Shown here: piece after piece, positions 16,258 to 25,738 of the stretch | Numbering within the stretch: the first letter of the stretch is position 1 | Layout: each line of letters begins with the position of its first letter | Assembly: GCF_003846185.1 (NCBI RefSeq) | Contig: NZ_ML123034.1 | Location: forward strand, 998,318-1,060,691 | DNA: 62,374 bases | DNA from: Streptomyces sp. ADI96-02 | GTDB lineage: Bacteria; Actinomycetota; Actinomycetes; Streptomycetales; Streptomycetaceae | Direction: 5' to 3' | Translations under genes and position numbers: made by a program | The notes under the pieces: generated by a model | Seen by the model: only the letters and a program-made list of their open reading frames with translations | Databases searched by the model: none | What the model was told of the DNA's origin: nothing

Positions 16258-17231
16258 CACGTCTCCGTATCCCCGGATCGGGCCTCGTCGTAGGCGGCCA
16301 GTGCCTCGCGGGCCGCGCGGCGGGCACTGTCCGCCAGCTCGGGCGGCGTGACGATGCGGCCCTCGCCGCCGAGGCGCAGGGCCAGGCGGCGCAGCGAGGC
16401 CGGGTCCGGGGTGCGCAGGGTGATGCGCAGCCCGCCGTCGGGCAGTTCCTCGGCGCTGTCGTGCGGGTAGTACTCGGCGACCCACCGGCCACCGGGTCCG
16501 ACCTCGACGACGACCTCGGGGTCCTCGGCCGAGGGCTGGACCAGTCCCTCCGAGAGGTCGCGGAGCTCCAGCTCGGGCGGCGCGGAGGGCGCGTCGAGCA
16601 GCCGGATCTCGGCGACCCGGTCCAGCCGGAAGGTCCGGCGGGCCTCGGAGAGCCGGCACCAGCCCTCCATGTAGGTGTGGCCGACGGCGAACAGCCTGAT
16701 CGGGTCGACCTCGCGCTCGGTCAGCTCGTCGCGGGCGGGCGAGTAGTAGCGCAGCCAGAGCCTGCGCCGTTCGGAGATGGCCCGGTCGACGTCGGCGAAG
16801 ACGCCGCCCTCCGATTCGAAGGTCACCGAGAGGCGGGAACTGGCCGCGCCGGACTCGCCGGCGGCGGTCTCCAGCTTGGCGGTCGCGCGGACCAGCGCGA
16901 GCCGGTCGCTCTCGCGCAGGCCGGGCAGGGTCGCCACGGCGCGCGCCGCGACGAGGAGCGCGGTGGCCTCGTCGGCGGCGAGGCGCAGCGGTTCGGCGAC
17001 GTCGTCCGGGTTGTGCCACCAGATCCGGTCGCCGTCGGTGTCGATGTCCAGCAGGTCGCCGCCGCGGAAGCTCGTTCCGCACATGGGCAGCACGTCGAGG
17101 TCGGAGATCAGCTCGTCCTCGGTGATCCCGAACGCCCGCGCCACGTCCTGGACGTGTGCGCCGGGGCGCTCGCGCAGGTAGGTCACCAGGGAGAGCATCC
17201 GGCGGGTCTGGTCGATCGCGTTCGTGGCCAT
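16257..17231 (-). CDS. pafC: PafC, WYL-domain transcriptional activator subunit
   Basis: The 324-residue protein has an N-terminal winged-helix DNA-binding domain (about residues 1-70), a central WYL domain with RRLWLRYYSPARDELTEREVDPI, and a C-terminal WCX extension. In mycobacteria PafB and PafC act together as the LexA/RecA-independent DNA-damage activator. It starts 12 bases after the pafB stop, in the same direction. The stop overlaps the start of the zinc-ribbon gene. Confidence 0.92.
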   Translation of the reverse strand: MATNAIDQTRRMLSLVTYLRERPGAHVQDVARAFGITEDELISDLDVLPMCGTSFRGGDLLDIDTDGDRIWWHNPDDVAEPLRLAADEATALLVAARAVATLPGLRESDRLALVRATAKLETAAGESGAASSRLSVTFESEGGVFADVDRAISERRRLWLRYYSPARDELTEREVDPIRLFAVGHTYMEGWCRLSEARRTFRLDRVAEIRLLDAPSAPPELELRDLSEGLVQPSAEDPEVVVEVGPGGRWVAEYYPHDSAEELPDGGLRITLRTPDPASLRRLALRLGGEGRIVTPPELADSARRAAREALAAYDEARSGDTET

Positions 17232-17243
17232 CGCTGTCGTCCC

Positions 17244-18197
17244 CTAGTCCTTGGCGACGGCGCGCAGCCGGTCCACCACATCGGCCCGCAGATCGGCGGG
17301 TTCCTCCACGACGACGTCCGGTCCGAACTCGACGAGCCACGCGTCCAGCCCGTGCCCGTACGGGATCTCCAGCTCGTCCCAGCCGTCGCCCCGGTCGCGT
17401 ACGGAGACGGCGCGGGAGCGCAGCGGGTAGCCGGATCCGGCGCGCAGCCTGATCCGGGCGGTGCGGGTGGCGGTCTCACCGGCCCAGCTCTCGACGGTCT
17501 CGCGCACCGTGACCGCGTCGGGCACCTCGGCGGTGAAGGCCGTGGCGCGGGAGCGGACCTGGCCGGTGATGCGGGAGATCCGGAAGACCCGCTCGGCGCG
17601 CCGTTCCCGGTCCCAGCCGGCCAGGTACCAGTGGCCGCGCCAGCATTCGAGGGTCCAGGGTTCGACCTGGCGCTGCTCGGCGCGGGCGGAGTTGGCCTTG
17701 CGGTAGTCGAAGGTGACCGGGCGGCGGTCGCGGCAGGCCAGCATCAGGGGTTCGAAGGCGGCCTCGTGGACGGGGATGCGCGGTTCCAGCGCGCTGTGCA
17801 CCTCGTACGCGTCCTCGGCCTCGGGCATGCCGGCGGCCCGCAGCTTCTGGAGGGCGCCGCTGGCCGCGCCGGCGAGCCGGGCCTGCTGCCAGACCTTGGC
17901 GGCGAGGCCGAGGGCGGCGGCCTCCTCGGCGTCCAGGGTGATGGGCGGCAGCCGGTTGCTGTCGCGGCGGGCCAGGTAGCCGGTGTCGCCGTCGAGGTTC
18001 TCCACGGTCTCGATGACCAGGCCGAGCTCGCGCAGGTCGTCCTTGTCGCGTTCGAACATCCGGTTGAAGGAGTCGTCGGAGCCCGCTTCGAGGTAGGCCT
18101 CGATGGAGCTGCGGAGCTCGCGCTTGCTGAGCGGGCGCCGGGTCCCCAGCAGGCACAGCGCGAGGTTCATCAGCCGCTCGGCCTTGGCAATCGCCAT
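17244..18197 (-). CDS. pafB: PafB, WYL-domain transcriptional activator subunit
   Basis: The 317-residue protein has the same architecture as PafC: a winged helix (MAIAKAERLMNLALCLL, about residues 1-75), a WYL core with RRPVTFDYRKA and WRGHWYLAGWD, and a WCX tail. The ATG has AAAGGG upstream. PafB and PafC together activate DNA-repair genes after damage in actinobacteria. The gene is the first of the pafB-pafC-zinc-ribbon unit and is separated from the FKBP gene by a strong terminator (18284-18315). Confidence 0.93.
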   Translation of the reverse strand: MAIAKAERLMNLALCLLGTRRPLSKRELRSSIEAYLEAGSDDSFNRMFERDKDDLRELGLVIETVENLDGDTGYLARRDSNRLPPITLDAEEAAALGLAAKVWQQARLAGAASGALQKLRAAGMPEAEDAYEVHSALEPRIPVHEAAFEPLMLACRDRRPVTFDYRKANSARAEQRQVEPWTLECWRGHWYLAGWDRERRAERVFRISRITGQVRSRATAFTAEVPDAVTVRETVESWAGETATRTARIRLRAGSGYPLRSRAVSVRDRGDGWDELEIPYGHGLDAWLVEFGPDVVVEEPADLRADVVDRLRAVAKD

Positions 18198-18283
18198 CGA
18201 CGCCCTTTCTCTTGTGCTCTACGACCGTCGACCGTACCGCCCCGGGGTGGTCGGACCAAAGCGGGGCCGGGGCCGGACAGCGG

Positions 18284-18315
18284 CGAGGGCCCCCGCCGCG
18301 CGGCGGGGGCCCTCG
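18284..18315 (-). terminator. Terminator after the FKBP gene
   Basis: A perfect inverted repeat of 14 bp on each side of a 4-base loop, GC-only in the stem. It lies 18 bases after the FKBP stop on the - strand and ahead of the pafB promoter. Confidence 0.75.
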
Positions 18316-18333
18316 GGCGGTCGTCGGGGAAGG

Positions 18334-18708
18334 TCAGACCGAGACCAGGTCGCAGACGAAGATCAGCGTCTCGCCGGGGGCGATGGCGCCGCCGGCGGCG
18401 CCGCGGTCGCCGTACGCGAGGCGGGCGGGGATGGTCAGCTGGCGACGGCCGCCGACCTTCATGCCCTGCACGCCCTGGTCCCAGCCGGAGATGACCTGAC
18501 CGGCACCGAGCTGGAAGCGCAGCGGGGCGCCGCGGTTCCAGGAGGCGTCGAATTCCTCGCCGGTGGAGAAGGCCACGCCCACGTAGTGGACGGAGACGGT
18601 CTGGCCGGCCTGGGCCACCGGGCCCTCGCCCTCCCAGATGTCCTTGATCTCCAGGTCCGCCGGCGGCTCGCCGCCCGGGAAGTCGACCTCGGGCTTCTCG
18701 ATGCTCAC
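18334..18708 (-). CDS. Cytosolic FKBP-type peptidyl-prolyl isomerase
   Basis: The 124-residue protein is a single FKBP domain. VHYVGVAFSTGEEFDASW near residue 40, QVISGWDQGVQGMKVGGRR near residue 75 and a C-terminal LIFVCDLVSV are all present, including the active-site Tyr, Asp, Phe and Trp. There is no signal peptide, so it should act in the cytoplasm. The GTG start has an AGAGGAGC site. It is 43 bases downstream of the FKBP lipoprotein gene and probably in the same transcript. Confidence 0.92.
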   Translation of the reverse strand: MSIEKPEVDFPGGEPPADLEIKDIWEGEGPVAQAGQTVSVHYVGVAFSTGEEFDASWNRGAPLRFQLGAGQVISGWDQGVQGMKVGGRRQLTIPARLAYGDRGAAGGAIAPGETLIFVCDLVSV

Positions 18709-18751
18709 TGAACTGCTCCTCTAAATGATGAACGGGGCAACCGGGACAGTC

Positions 18752-19690
18752 TTACACCTTGGCGAGGACGTCCACGGCGAAGACCAGCGTGGAGTTCTTG
18801 GGGATGGTCTGCTGCGCCTGGTCGCCGAACGCCTGGTCCGGCGGGATGACGAGGAGGACGCGGCTGCCGACCTTCTTGCCGACCAGTCCGTTCTTCAGGC
18901 CCTTGAGGGTGACCTGGGAGAGCGGGAAGGTCTGGGTCTTGCCCTGCTCGTAGGTGCTGTCGAACTTCTTGGCGCCCTTCCAGATCAGTCCGACGTAGTT
19001 CACGACGACGCTGTCGGAATCCTTGATGACCGGGCCGTCGGACTCCAGCACGTAGTTGGAGACGAGCTTCTTCGGCGGGTCCGACTTCGGGATGGTGACC
19101 GTCGGGGCCTTGCCGTCCGTCTTGGTGCCGACCTTCGGCAGGTCGATGTCGTCCTGCGCGACCGCGCTGCCCTTGGCGGAGCTGGGGACCTGGGTGGCCT
19201 TCAGGATGTCGACGACGAAGACCAGCGTGGCGTTCGGCTTGATGTCGCCCTGGCCCTGCTCGCCGTAACCGAGGTCCGGCGGGATGACCAGCTCGACGCG
19301 GCTGCCGACCTTCTGACCGACGAGACCCTTGTCCCAGCCCTGGATGACCATGCCGGCCCCGAGCGTCAGGTCGAACGGCGTCTTGCGGTCGAAGCTGTTG
19401 TCGAACGGCTTGGTGGAGTCCCACGCCTGACCGAGGTAGTTGACCTGGATCGCGTCGCCGTTCTTGAGCTTCGCGCCGTCGCCCTCGCTGATGACCTCGG
19501 TCTTCAGTTCCTTGGGCGGGGCGCCTTCGCCCTTGGAGAGGGTGGGCTTCTCGCCGAACTTCGCGCCGGCCGTGATGGCGGGCACTCCGTTCTTGGACGA
19601 GGCGGAGTCGGAGGCCTTGTCGTCGCTGCCGCACGCCACTGCCGACAGCAGCAGGAGGGGGGCGACGAGAAGGCCGGCAATTCGGCGCAC
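18752..19690 (-). CDS. Tandem-FKBP lipoprotein
   Basis: The 312-residue lipoprotein has a signal peptide with lipidation at about Cys20 (LLLLSAVAC). Two FKBP domains follow (about residues 75-165 and 222-312). The first keeps the active-site Trp (VIQGWDKGL, Trp119). In the second the same position reads TLKGLKNGL (Leu265), so this domain has probably lost catalysis and may serve as a binding or chaperone surface. It should fold or hold secreted proteins outside the membrane. The ATG has an AGGAACC upstream stretch. It is co-directional with the cytosolic FKBP gene, and pafA upstream is closed by a terminator. Confidence 0.9.
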   Translation of the reverse strand: MRRIAGLLVAPLLLLSAVACGSDDKASDSASSKNGVPAITAGAKFGEKPTLSKGEGAPPKELKTEVISEGDGAKLKNGDAIQVNYLGQAWDSTKPFDNSFDRKTPFDLTLGAGMVIQGWDKGLVGQKVGSRVELVIPPDLGYGEQGQGDIKPNATLVFVVDILKATQVPSSAKGSAVAQDDIDLPKVGTKTDGKAPTVTIPKSDPPKKLVSNYVLESDGPVIKDSDSVVVNYVGLIWKGAKKFDSTYEQGKTQTFPLSQVTLKGLKNGLVGKKVGSRVLLVIPPDQAFGDQAQQTIPKNSTLVFAVDVLAKV

Positions 19691-19771
19691 TGGTTCCTCA
19701 GATCTCAGGGGGCACGGTGGTCAAGTCCCGGAACACTCTAGGGCCTCCGCTTCCCCGGGACGTGTCGGCCG

Positions 19772-19817
19772 AGCGGCGTCGGCCCTGGGACCGTGAAGTC
19801 CGGGGGCCGACGCCGCT
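19772..19817 (-). terminator. Terminator after pafA
   Basis: The arms of 14 bp (19772-19785 with 19804-19817) are perfect, with an 18-base loop, in the 168-base gap between the pafA stop and the FKBP lipoprotein ATG. Confidence 0.65.
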
Positions 19818-19858
19818 GGGCCGGGCGCGCGGCGGGTGTGGCCCGTCCGCCCGGGCGC

Positions 19859-21220
19859 TCACATGCCCGCGATGAGCTTCTCCACCCGCTCGTCGACGGA
19901 ACGGAACGGGTCCTTGCACAGCACGGTGCGCTGCGCCTGGTCGTTGAGCTTGAGGTGGACCCAGTCGACGGTGAAGTCCCGCCGCTGCTCCTGAGCCCGG
20001 CGGATGAAGTCGCCGCGCAGCCGTGCCCGCGTCGTCTGCGGGGGCACCGACTTGCCCTCGAAGATCTTCAGGTCGTTGCAGATGCGGGCGGTCTGCCCCT
20101 TGCGCTCCAGGAGGTAGAACAGGCCCCGGCGACGGTGGATGTCGTGGTAGGCGAGGTCTATCTGGGCGACCCTCGGGTTCGACATGGTCATGTTGTGCTT
20201 GGCCCGGTAGCGCTCGATGAGCTTGTACTTCATGACCCAGTCGATCTCGGTGCCGATGCGGTCGAGGTCCTCGGCCTCGATCGCGTCCAGCGTGCGGCCC
20301 CACAGCTCCAGGACCTGGTCGACCGTGCCGGTGCGGATGCCCCGGCGCTCGACGAAGTCCACGGCCTTCTCGTAGTACTCCCGCTGGACCTCGATGGCCG
20401 AGGCCTCACGGCCGCTGGCCAGGCGCACCTTGCGCCGTCCGGTGGTGTCGTGGCTGACCTCGCGGATGGCCCGGATCGGGTTCTCCAGGGTGAGGTCGCG
20501 CATCACCGTGCCGGCCTCGATCATGCGGAGCACCAGGTCGGTGGCGCCGACCTTGAGCAGCATGGTCGTCTCGGACATGTTCGAGTCGCCGACGATGACG
20601 TGGAGGCGGCGGTACCGCTCCGCGTCGGCGTGCGGTTCGTCGCGGGTGTTGATGATCGGCCGGGAGCGGGTGGTCGCGGAGCTGACGCCCTCCCAGATGT
20701 GCTCGGCGCGCTGGCTGACGCAGTAGACGGCTCCGCGCGGGGTCTGGAGCACCTTGCCGGCGCCGCAGATCAGCTGCCTGGTGACGAGGAAGGGGATGAG
20801 GATATCCGCGAGCCGGGAGAATTCTCCGTGCCGGGCCACGAGGTAGTTCTCATGGCATCCGTAGGAGTTGCCCGCCGAGTCGGTGTTGTTCTTGAAGAGA
20901 TAGACGTCGCCCGCGATTCCCTCCTCGTGCAGGCGGCGTTCGGCGTCGACGAGGAGTCCTTCGAGAATGCGCTCCCCGGCCTTGTCGTGCGTGACCAGTT
21001 CGGTCACGTTGTCGCATTCGGGTGTTGCGTATTCCGGATGCGATCCCACGTCGAGGTAGAGGCGGGCGCCGTTCCGCAGAAAGACATTGCTGCTGCGGCC
21101 CCATGACACGACACGGCGGAAGAGGTAGCGCGCCACTTCGTCAGGTGACAGTCGGCGCTGTCCCCTGAACGTGCACGTGACGCCGTACTCGTTCTCCAGC
21201 CCGAAAATGCGGCGGTCCAT
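19859..21220 (-). CDS. pafA: Pup-protein ligase PafA
   Basis: The 453-residue enzyme begins [18 protein letters not shown], typical of the carboxylate-amine ligase fold, and contains [32 protein letters not shown] and the [20 protein letters not shown] loop. It uses ATP to join the C-terminal Glu of Pup to substrate lysines. Two paralogues are in the window; this one lacks the large insertion of Dop and has the PafA start. The ATG is 6 bases after TAATGT, whose TAA is the stop codon of the MFS gene, so pafA may be read leaderless or as the second gene of the MFS transcript. Neither option has a strong ribosome site. Confidence 0.95.
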   Translation of the reverse strand: MDRRIFGLENEYGVTCTFRGQRRLSPDEVARYLFRRVVSWGRSSNVFLRNGARLYLDVGSHPEYATPECDNVTELVTHDKAGERILEGLLVDAERRLHEEGIAGDVYLFKNNTDSAGNSYGCHENYLVARHGEFSRLADILIPFLVTRQLICGAGKVLQTPRGAVYCVSQRAEHIWEGVSSATTRSRPIINTRDEPHADAERYRRLHVIVGDSNMSETTMLLKVGATDLVLRMIEAGTVMRDLTLENPIRAIREVSHDTTGRRKVRLASGREASAIEVQREYYEKAVDFVERRGIRTGTVDQVLELWGRTLDAIEAEDLDRIGTEIDWVMKYKLIERYRAKHNMTMSNPRVAQIDLAYHDIHRRRGLFYLLERKGQTARICNDLKIFEGKSVPPQTTRARLRGDFIRRAQEQRRDFTVDWVHLKLNDQAQRTVLCKDPFRSVDERVEKLIAGM

Positions 21221-21229
21221 GACTGAACA

Positions 21230-22489
21230 TTACGCCTCGGGGGCTGTGCTGAAACCGGGTTCGACGGCACCGTTTCGATCATTTTCCGATTTCACCGCGG
21301 CGCCGGGCGTACGGCGGGGAGCCGCGAGGACCCTTCCGGTGGCCAGCAGGACGGCCAGCGCCGCCGCTCCGCCGGCCCCCGCGACGCCGAAGCTCCACGC
21401 GGTGGAGCCCAGCTCGACGGCCGGTCCCGCCGCGGCCGTTCCGGCCGCCGCGCCCACTCCGAAGGTGGTCACCAGCCAGGAGAACGCCTCGGTGACCGTG
21501 CCGCGCGGGGCGTGCCGGTCCACCACGATGAACGAGCACGCGATGGCCGGGGCGAGGAAGACGCCGGCGAGGGCGGCGAGCGCCGTCATGGCGGGGACCG
21601 GCGGAGTGAGCGCCAGCGGCAGGTAGCCGAGGGCGAGGAGCGCGACGATGACGCGCAACTGCCTCTCGGGCGGCGCGGCCCACCGGCGCGCCCCGTAGCC
21701 GAGGCCGCCGATCAGGGCTCCGAGGCCCAGCGCGGCCATCAGCCAGCCGTAGACCGCCTCCCGGCCGTGGTCGTCCGCGTAGGCGACGCCGGCCACGGTG
21801 ATCGAGCCGAGCGCCAGGCCGACGAAGAAGAACGCGCCGAGCAGGACGCGGAGTCCGGGCGAGCGCAGAGCGCCGAGCCAGTGCGCCTCGCGGGGCGCGG
21901 AGCGCCAGGTGCGCGACGGCTCGGACAGGACGACGGACAGCGCGCCGAGTACGCCGACGGCGTTGACGACGAGCAGCGCGGCGGCCGGGGACCACAGCGC
22001 GACCAGGGCCGTCACCAGCAGCGGCCCGACGGTGAACATCACCTCCTGCGCCACGGCGTCCAGGGCGTAGGCCCGGTGCACCCGGTCCTCGCGCTCCAGG
22101 ACGCTCGGCCACAGGGCTCGCAGCCCGCCCTCCAGCGGCGGTGTGGCGAGTCCGGCGACGGCGACGGCGACGGCGGCCTGCGGGAGCGAGCCGAGGCCGG
22201 TGAGCGCCAGCAGGGACATGGCGAGCGCGGAGAGGACGGCGGCGGGCAGTTGGACGCGCGGCTGGCCGTACAGGTCCACGGCGCGGCCCAGCAGCGGCTG
22301 CCCGACGGCGGTGGCGAGCCCGTACACGGCGGCCAGGGCCCCGGCCAGGGTGTAGCTGCCGCCCTCGGCCCGGGTGAACAGCACGAGGGCGATGTGCGCC
22401 GTGCCGTTGGGCAGCCGCCCCACCAGGGTGCCCGCCAGCAGCCGGGCGGCGTGCCGCGCCCGGAGGACGTCCAGATATCCCACGGCCAT
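21230..22489 (-). CDS. MFS transporter
   Basis: The 419-residue protein has twelve predicted membrane segments with the usual 6+6 split and a central cytosolic loop. LLGRAVDLYGQPRVQL near residue 60 fits the MFS loop 2-3 signature. The substrate cannot be told. It is divergent from a LacI-family regulator 132 bases away and probably is its target. It stops 9 bases before pafA and sits inside the Pup locus. GTG and ATG codons are both possible near 22489; ATG MAVGYLDV is used. Confidence 0.85.
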   Translation of the reverse strand: MAVGYLDVLRARHAARLLAGTLVGRLPNGTAHIALVLFTRAEGGSYTLAGALAAVYGLATAVGQPLLGRAVDLYGQPRVQLPAAVLSALAMSLLALTGLGSLPQAAVAVAVAGLATPPLEGGLRALWPSVLEREDRVHRAYALDAVAQEVMFTVGPLLVTALVALWSPAAALLVVNAVGVLGALSVVLSEPSRTWRSAPREAHWLGALRSPGLRVLLGAFFFVGLALGSITVAGVAYADDHGREAVYGWLMAALGLGALIGGLGYGARRWAAPPERQLRVIVALLALGYLPLALTPPVPAMTALAALAGVFLAPAIACSFIVVDRHAPRGTVTEAFSWLVTTFGVGAAAGTAAAGPAVELGSTAWSFGVAGAGGAAALAVLLATGRVLAAPRRTPGAAVKSENDRNGAVEPGFSTAPEA

Positions 22490-22524
22490 GTCCCGCCCCT
22501 TTCCCCCGGACGGGCTGCCGACCC

Positions 22525-22560
22525 CGAGGTTTTACGTATAACGTCGAGGTTCATACGTAC
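22525..22560. promoter_or_regulatory. Divergent MFS/LacI control region with repeated TACGTA motif
   Basis: CGAGGT (22525-22530) and CGAGGT (22545-22550) are each followed after 2-3 bases by the palindrome TACGTA (22533-22538 and 22554-22559). The direct repeat of about 20 bp lies in the gap between the divergent genes and is a plausible operator for the LacI-family protein. Confidence 0.45.
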
Positions 22561-22621
22561 CATGTCGGCAGTCCGGGGTCCACCTCGCGGACGTCCGGAG
22601 ACATCCCGCACGGAGGCCCGA

Positions 22622-23656
22622 GTGACCAGCGCGCAGCAGCCCGTTCCCGCCCGGCCCACCAGCCGTGACGTGGCGCGGGCGGCGGGTGTCTCGCAGGCGA
22701 CGGTCTCGCTGGTGCTCGGCGGCAAGTGGACCGGGCGGGTGTCCGGGACCACGGCCGAACGCGTCCGGCGCAGCGCGGCCGAGCTGGGCTACCGGCCCAA
22801 CCTCGCGGCGCGCAGTCTGCGGCTCGGCCGCACCCGGACCGCCCTGCTCGTCGTGCCCGCGCTCACCAACGAGTTCTTCGCCCGGGTCTACACCGGGGCC
22901 GCCGCCGTGGCCGCCCGGCACGAGTTCGGCGTGGTGCTCTACCCGTCGCCGGACGGCACCGGCCCGGCCCGCGACCCCTTCGCCTCTGCCCGCGCGGCAC
23001 TCGACGGCGTGATCGCGTCCTCGATGGCCGCCGACGCCCTCGACGACCTGCACGGGGCCGAGCTGCCGCTGGTGATGCTGGACAGCGACCCGGCGGGCCC
23101 CGGAGCCGCCGCGTACGTGAACCTGGACATCCCCGGCGGCATGCGCCAGGTGGCGGACCACCTGCTGGACCTCGGCCACCGGCGCTTCCTGCACCTGGCG
23201 TCGGCCGTGGACACCTGGACGTTCTCGGTCCGCGCGCGGGCACTGCTGGAGCGGGTGGGCGGGACGCCGGACGCCTCCGTGCGCACGGTACGGGCCCCGC
23301 TCGACGTGAGCGCCGGACGCGAGGCCGCCGAACGGGCGCTCGCCGACACGGCCGACCGGCCGACCGCCATCGTCTGCGACGACGACGTCCTGGCGGCGGG
23401 GGCCTGCAAGGCGGCCCGCCGGCTGGGGCTGCGGGTGCCCGACGACCTCTCGGTCACCGGTTTCGACGATCTGGCCCTCGCCACAGCCGTCGAGCCGGAG
23501 CTGACCACGGTGCAGCTGCCCGCCGAGCAGGTCGGCGAGCGGGGTATGGCGGCCCTGCTCGCCGTGCTGGACGGCCGGCCCGTGGAACGGGGCAGCCTGC
23601 CCGTCCGGCTGGTCGTACGCGGCTCCACCGCGCCCCCGCCCGCCCGCCGGGTGTGA
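22622..23656 (+). CDS. LacI-family transcriptional regulator
   Basis: The 344-residue protein has an N-terminal LacI helix-turn-helix (TSRDVARAAGVSQATVSLVL, about residues 13-32) followed by the hinge helix and a periplasmic-binding-protein-like effector domain (about 75-340). FDDLALATAVEPELTTVQLP near residue 280 is family-typical. It should bind a sugar-like effector and repress the divergent MFS gene. The GTG at 22622 is chosen because it is the first start ahead of the HTH; a CGGAGGCCC ribosome site lies upstream. A strong terminator follows. Confidence 0.9.
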   Translation: MTSAQQPVPARPTSRDVARAAGVSQATVSLVLGGKWTGRVSGTTAERVRRSAAELGYRPNLAARSLRLGRTRTALLVVPALTNEFFARVYTGAAAVAARHEFGVVLYPSPDGTGPARDPFASARAALDGVIASSMAADALDDLHGAELPLVMLDSDPAGPGAAAYVNLDIPGGMRQVADHLLDLGHRRFLHLASAVDTWTFSVRARALLERVGGTPDASVRTVRAPLDVSAGREAAERALADTADRPTAIVCDDDVLAAGACKAARRLGLRVPDDLSVTGFDDLALATAVEPELTTVQLPAEQVGERGMAALLAVLDGRPVERGSLPVRLVVRGSTAPPPARRV

Positions 23657-23694
23657 CGACGCCCCTTCCGGGCTGCGGCCCGGAAGGGGTGTCG
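23657..23694. terminator. Bidirectional terminator between the LacI gene and prcA
   Basis: A 17-bp stem (23657-23673 with 23678-23694, one G-T pair) with a 4-base loop lies immediately after the LacI stop and ahead of the convergent prcA stop. Confidence 0.8.
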
Positions 23695-23718
23695 ACGGCC
23701 TTCCCGCTCAGACAGTCC

Positions 23719-24543
23719 TCAGGGCGTGTCCCGCCCGTCGCCCCCGGCGTCGTCCGCGGTGCCGGTGGCGGAGTCGGGCGCGGTGCCGGTGGAGTCGGCG
23801 TCCTCCGTGTCCGACGGGGCGTCCGTCGGGGTGTTGTCCGCCGCGTCCGCGTCCAGCAGCCGGGCGAGCTGCCGTCCGATGATGCGCTTGAACTTGCGCT
23901 GCTGGGGCCGGGTACGGTCCAGGACCGCGACCTCCAGCCGCTCGGCGGGAATCTCGCGCTCCCCGCCGCCCGGCTCCCTCGACAGCGCCTGGACGGCCAG
24001 CTTGAGCGCCTCGGCGAGCGTCATGCCGTCGCGGTGGCGCTGGTCCAGGAAGGTGCTGATCTGCTCGGAGTTCCCGCCGACCGCGACCGAGCCGTGCTCG
24101 TCCACGATCGAACCGTCGTGCGGCAGCCGGTAGATCTGGTCGCCGTCGGCGGCGGCGCCCACCTCGGCCACCACCAGCTCCACCTCGTACGGCTTCTCGG
24201 CCGCGCTGGAGAAGATGGTGCCCAGGGTCTGCGCGTAGACGTTGGCCAGCCCGCGGGCCGTCACATCGTCGCGGTCGTAGGTGTATCCGCGCAGATCCGC
24301 GTAGCGGACACCGCCGATGCGCAGGTTCTCGTACTCGTTGTACTTGCCGGCGGCGGCGAAGCCGATCCGGTCGTAGATCTCGCTGAACTTGTGCAGCGCA
24401 CGGGACGGGTTCTCGCCGACGAACACGATGCCGTCGGCATACTGCAGCACAACGAGGCTGCGACCACGGGCGATGCCCTTGCGGGCGTATTCCGCCCGGT
24501 CGGCCATGGCCTGCTGGGGTGAGACATAGAACGGCGTCGACAC
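23719..24543 (-). CDS. prcA: 20S proteasome alpha subunit PrcA
   Basis: The 274-residue alpha-type subunit begins [28 protein letters not shown], the N-terminal gate helix region of actinobacterial PrcA. It has no N-terminal Thr nucleophile and no propeptide, as expected for the structural alpha ring. The last 40-odd residues form a Ser/Thr/Asp/Ala-rich acidic tail with no predicted structure. The GTG is chosen at 24543. It follows prcB by 58 bases on the same strand, so prcB-prcA is one unit. Alpha rings cap the beta rings and dock ARC. Confidence 0.95.
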   Translation of the reverse strand: MSTPFYVSPQQAMADRAEYARKGIARGRSLVVLQYADGIVFVGENPSRALHKFSEIYDRIGFAAAGKYNEYENLRIGGVRYADLRGYTYDRDDVTARGLANVYAQTLGTIFSSAAEKPYEVELVVAEVGAAADGDQIYRLPHDGSIVDEHGSVAVGGNSEQISTFLDQRHRDGMTLAEALKLAVQALSREPGGGEREIPAERLEVAVLDRTRPQQRKFKRIIGRQLARLLDADAADNTPTDAPSDTEDADSTGTAPDSATGTADDAGGDGRDTP

Positions 24544-24601
24544 CGGCTATCCGTCCCTTTCTGTCAGTGACGAGTACATCTCGGAGGGCTCGGAGTCCGG
24601 A

Positions 24602-25447
24602 TCAGAGCAGCGCGGCGCGCGGGCCGTCGGGCTGCTCCAGACGGCGCTCCAGGATGGAGCGCGCGATCTCGGCGGACTCCTGGTCGGTCAGCCTCCGGAA
24701 GCCTTCGTCGGTGATGACGGTGACGATCGGGTAGATGCGGCGGGCCACGTCCGGGCCGCCGGTCGCCGAGTCGTCGTCCGCGGCGTCGTACAGCGCCTGC
24801 ACGACCAGGGTGAGGGCCTGCTCCTCCGTCAGGTCCTCGCGGTAGAGCTTCTTCATCGAGCCGCGGGCGAAGATCGACCCGGAGCCGGTGGCGGCGTAGC
24901 CGAGCTCCTCGGAGCGGCCTCCGGTGACGTCGTAGGAGAAGATGCGGCCCCTCTCCCGGTCGACGTCGTACCCGGCGAACAGAGGCACGACGGCCAGGCC
25001 CTGCATCGCCATGGCCAGATTGCTGCGGATCATGGTGGAGAGCCGGTTGGCCTTGCCCTCCAGGGAGAGCTGGGCGCCCTCGACCTTCTCGAAGTGCTCC
25101 AGCTCCAGCTGGAAGAGCTTGACCATCTCCACGGCCAGACCCGCGGTGCCGGCGATGCCCACCGCCGAGTACTCGTCGGCCGGGAAGACCTTCTCGATGT
25201 CGCGCTGCGCGATCATGTTGCCCATGGTGGCGCGCCGGTCGCCGGCCAGCACCACGCCGCCGGGGAAGGCCGCCGCGACGATGGTCGTCCCGTGCGGCGC
25301 CTCGATGGCCCCCTGCAGCGGCGGCAGGCTCCGGTTGCCCGGGAGCATCTGGGGCGACTGGTCCGACAGGAAGTCCATGAACGAGGACGAACCCGGCGTC
25401 AGGAAGGCAGCTGGTAGACGCCCGGTGCTACGAGTGTTGGCTTCCAC
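24602..25447 (-). CDS. prcB: 20S proteasome beta subunit PrcB (catalytic)
   Basis: The 281-residue precursor starts with GTG at 25447 behind GGAGGGAAA. Its N-terminal propeptide (residues 1-53) ends in IEAPHG. Cleavage would expose Thr54 ([11 protein letters not shown]), the catalytic nucleophile. The mature part keeps the usual beta-type core, with [15 protein letters not shown] and [13 protein letters not shown]. The mature enzyme degrades pupylated proteins unfolded by ARC. It is the first gene of prcB-prcA and has its own upstream region of 291 bases. Confidence 0.95.
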   Translation of the reverse strand: MEANTRSTGRLPAAFLTPGSSSFMDFLSDQSPQMLPGNRSLPPLQGAIEAPHGTTIVAAAFPGGVVLAGDRRATMGNMIAQRDIEKVFPADEYSAVGIAGTAGLAVEMVKLFQLELEHFEKVEGAQLSLEGKANRLSTMIRSNLAMAMQGLAVVPLFAGYDVDRERGRIFSYDVTGGRSEELGYAATGSGSIFARGSMKKLYREDLTEEQALTLVVQALYDAADDDSATGGPDVARRIYPIVTVITDEGFRRLTDQESAEIARSILERRLEQPDGPRAALL

Positions 25448-25640
25448 GCGTTTCCCTCCAGGTATGCGATGGCCCTGCGCAAGACCGTCAGGATCATCCC
25501 CCAACGTGCCGATGGCCGGATTGCGGTTGAAGCGACGTATGCCACGGACCCTACCCGCCGTACGACGGTGATCCACATGTTCCGCGAAGGGATCTCGACG
25601 GATCCGGGCCCGCGGACCGATGGGCCGTCAGACGGAGGAG

Positions 25641-25681
25641 GCGGGGCGGCGGCGCAACCGTGGCGGACGCCGCCGCCCCGC
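25641..25681 (-). terminator. Terminator between pup and prcB
   Basis: A perfect 14-bp stem (25641-25654 with 25668-25681) with a 13-base loop. The flanking GGAGGA and TCCTCC extend it further. It follows the pup stop by about 60 bases and separates pup from prcB transcription. Confidence 0.75.
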
Positions 25682-25738
25682 ATCCTCCGCGCGCTGCGGG
25701 CCCCCGGGACGCCGCTGGGCGTCCGCGGGCGCGACCTC

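Noticed and set aside
25399..25683. A 94-codon - strand frame between prcB and pup
   Set aside because: It overlaps the prcB start and the terminator hairpin, and its product has no recognisable domain.
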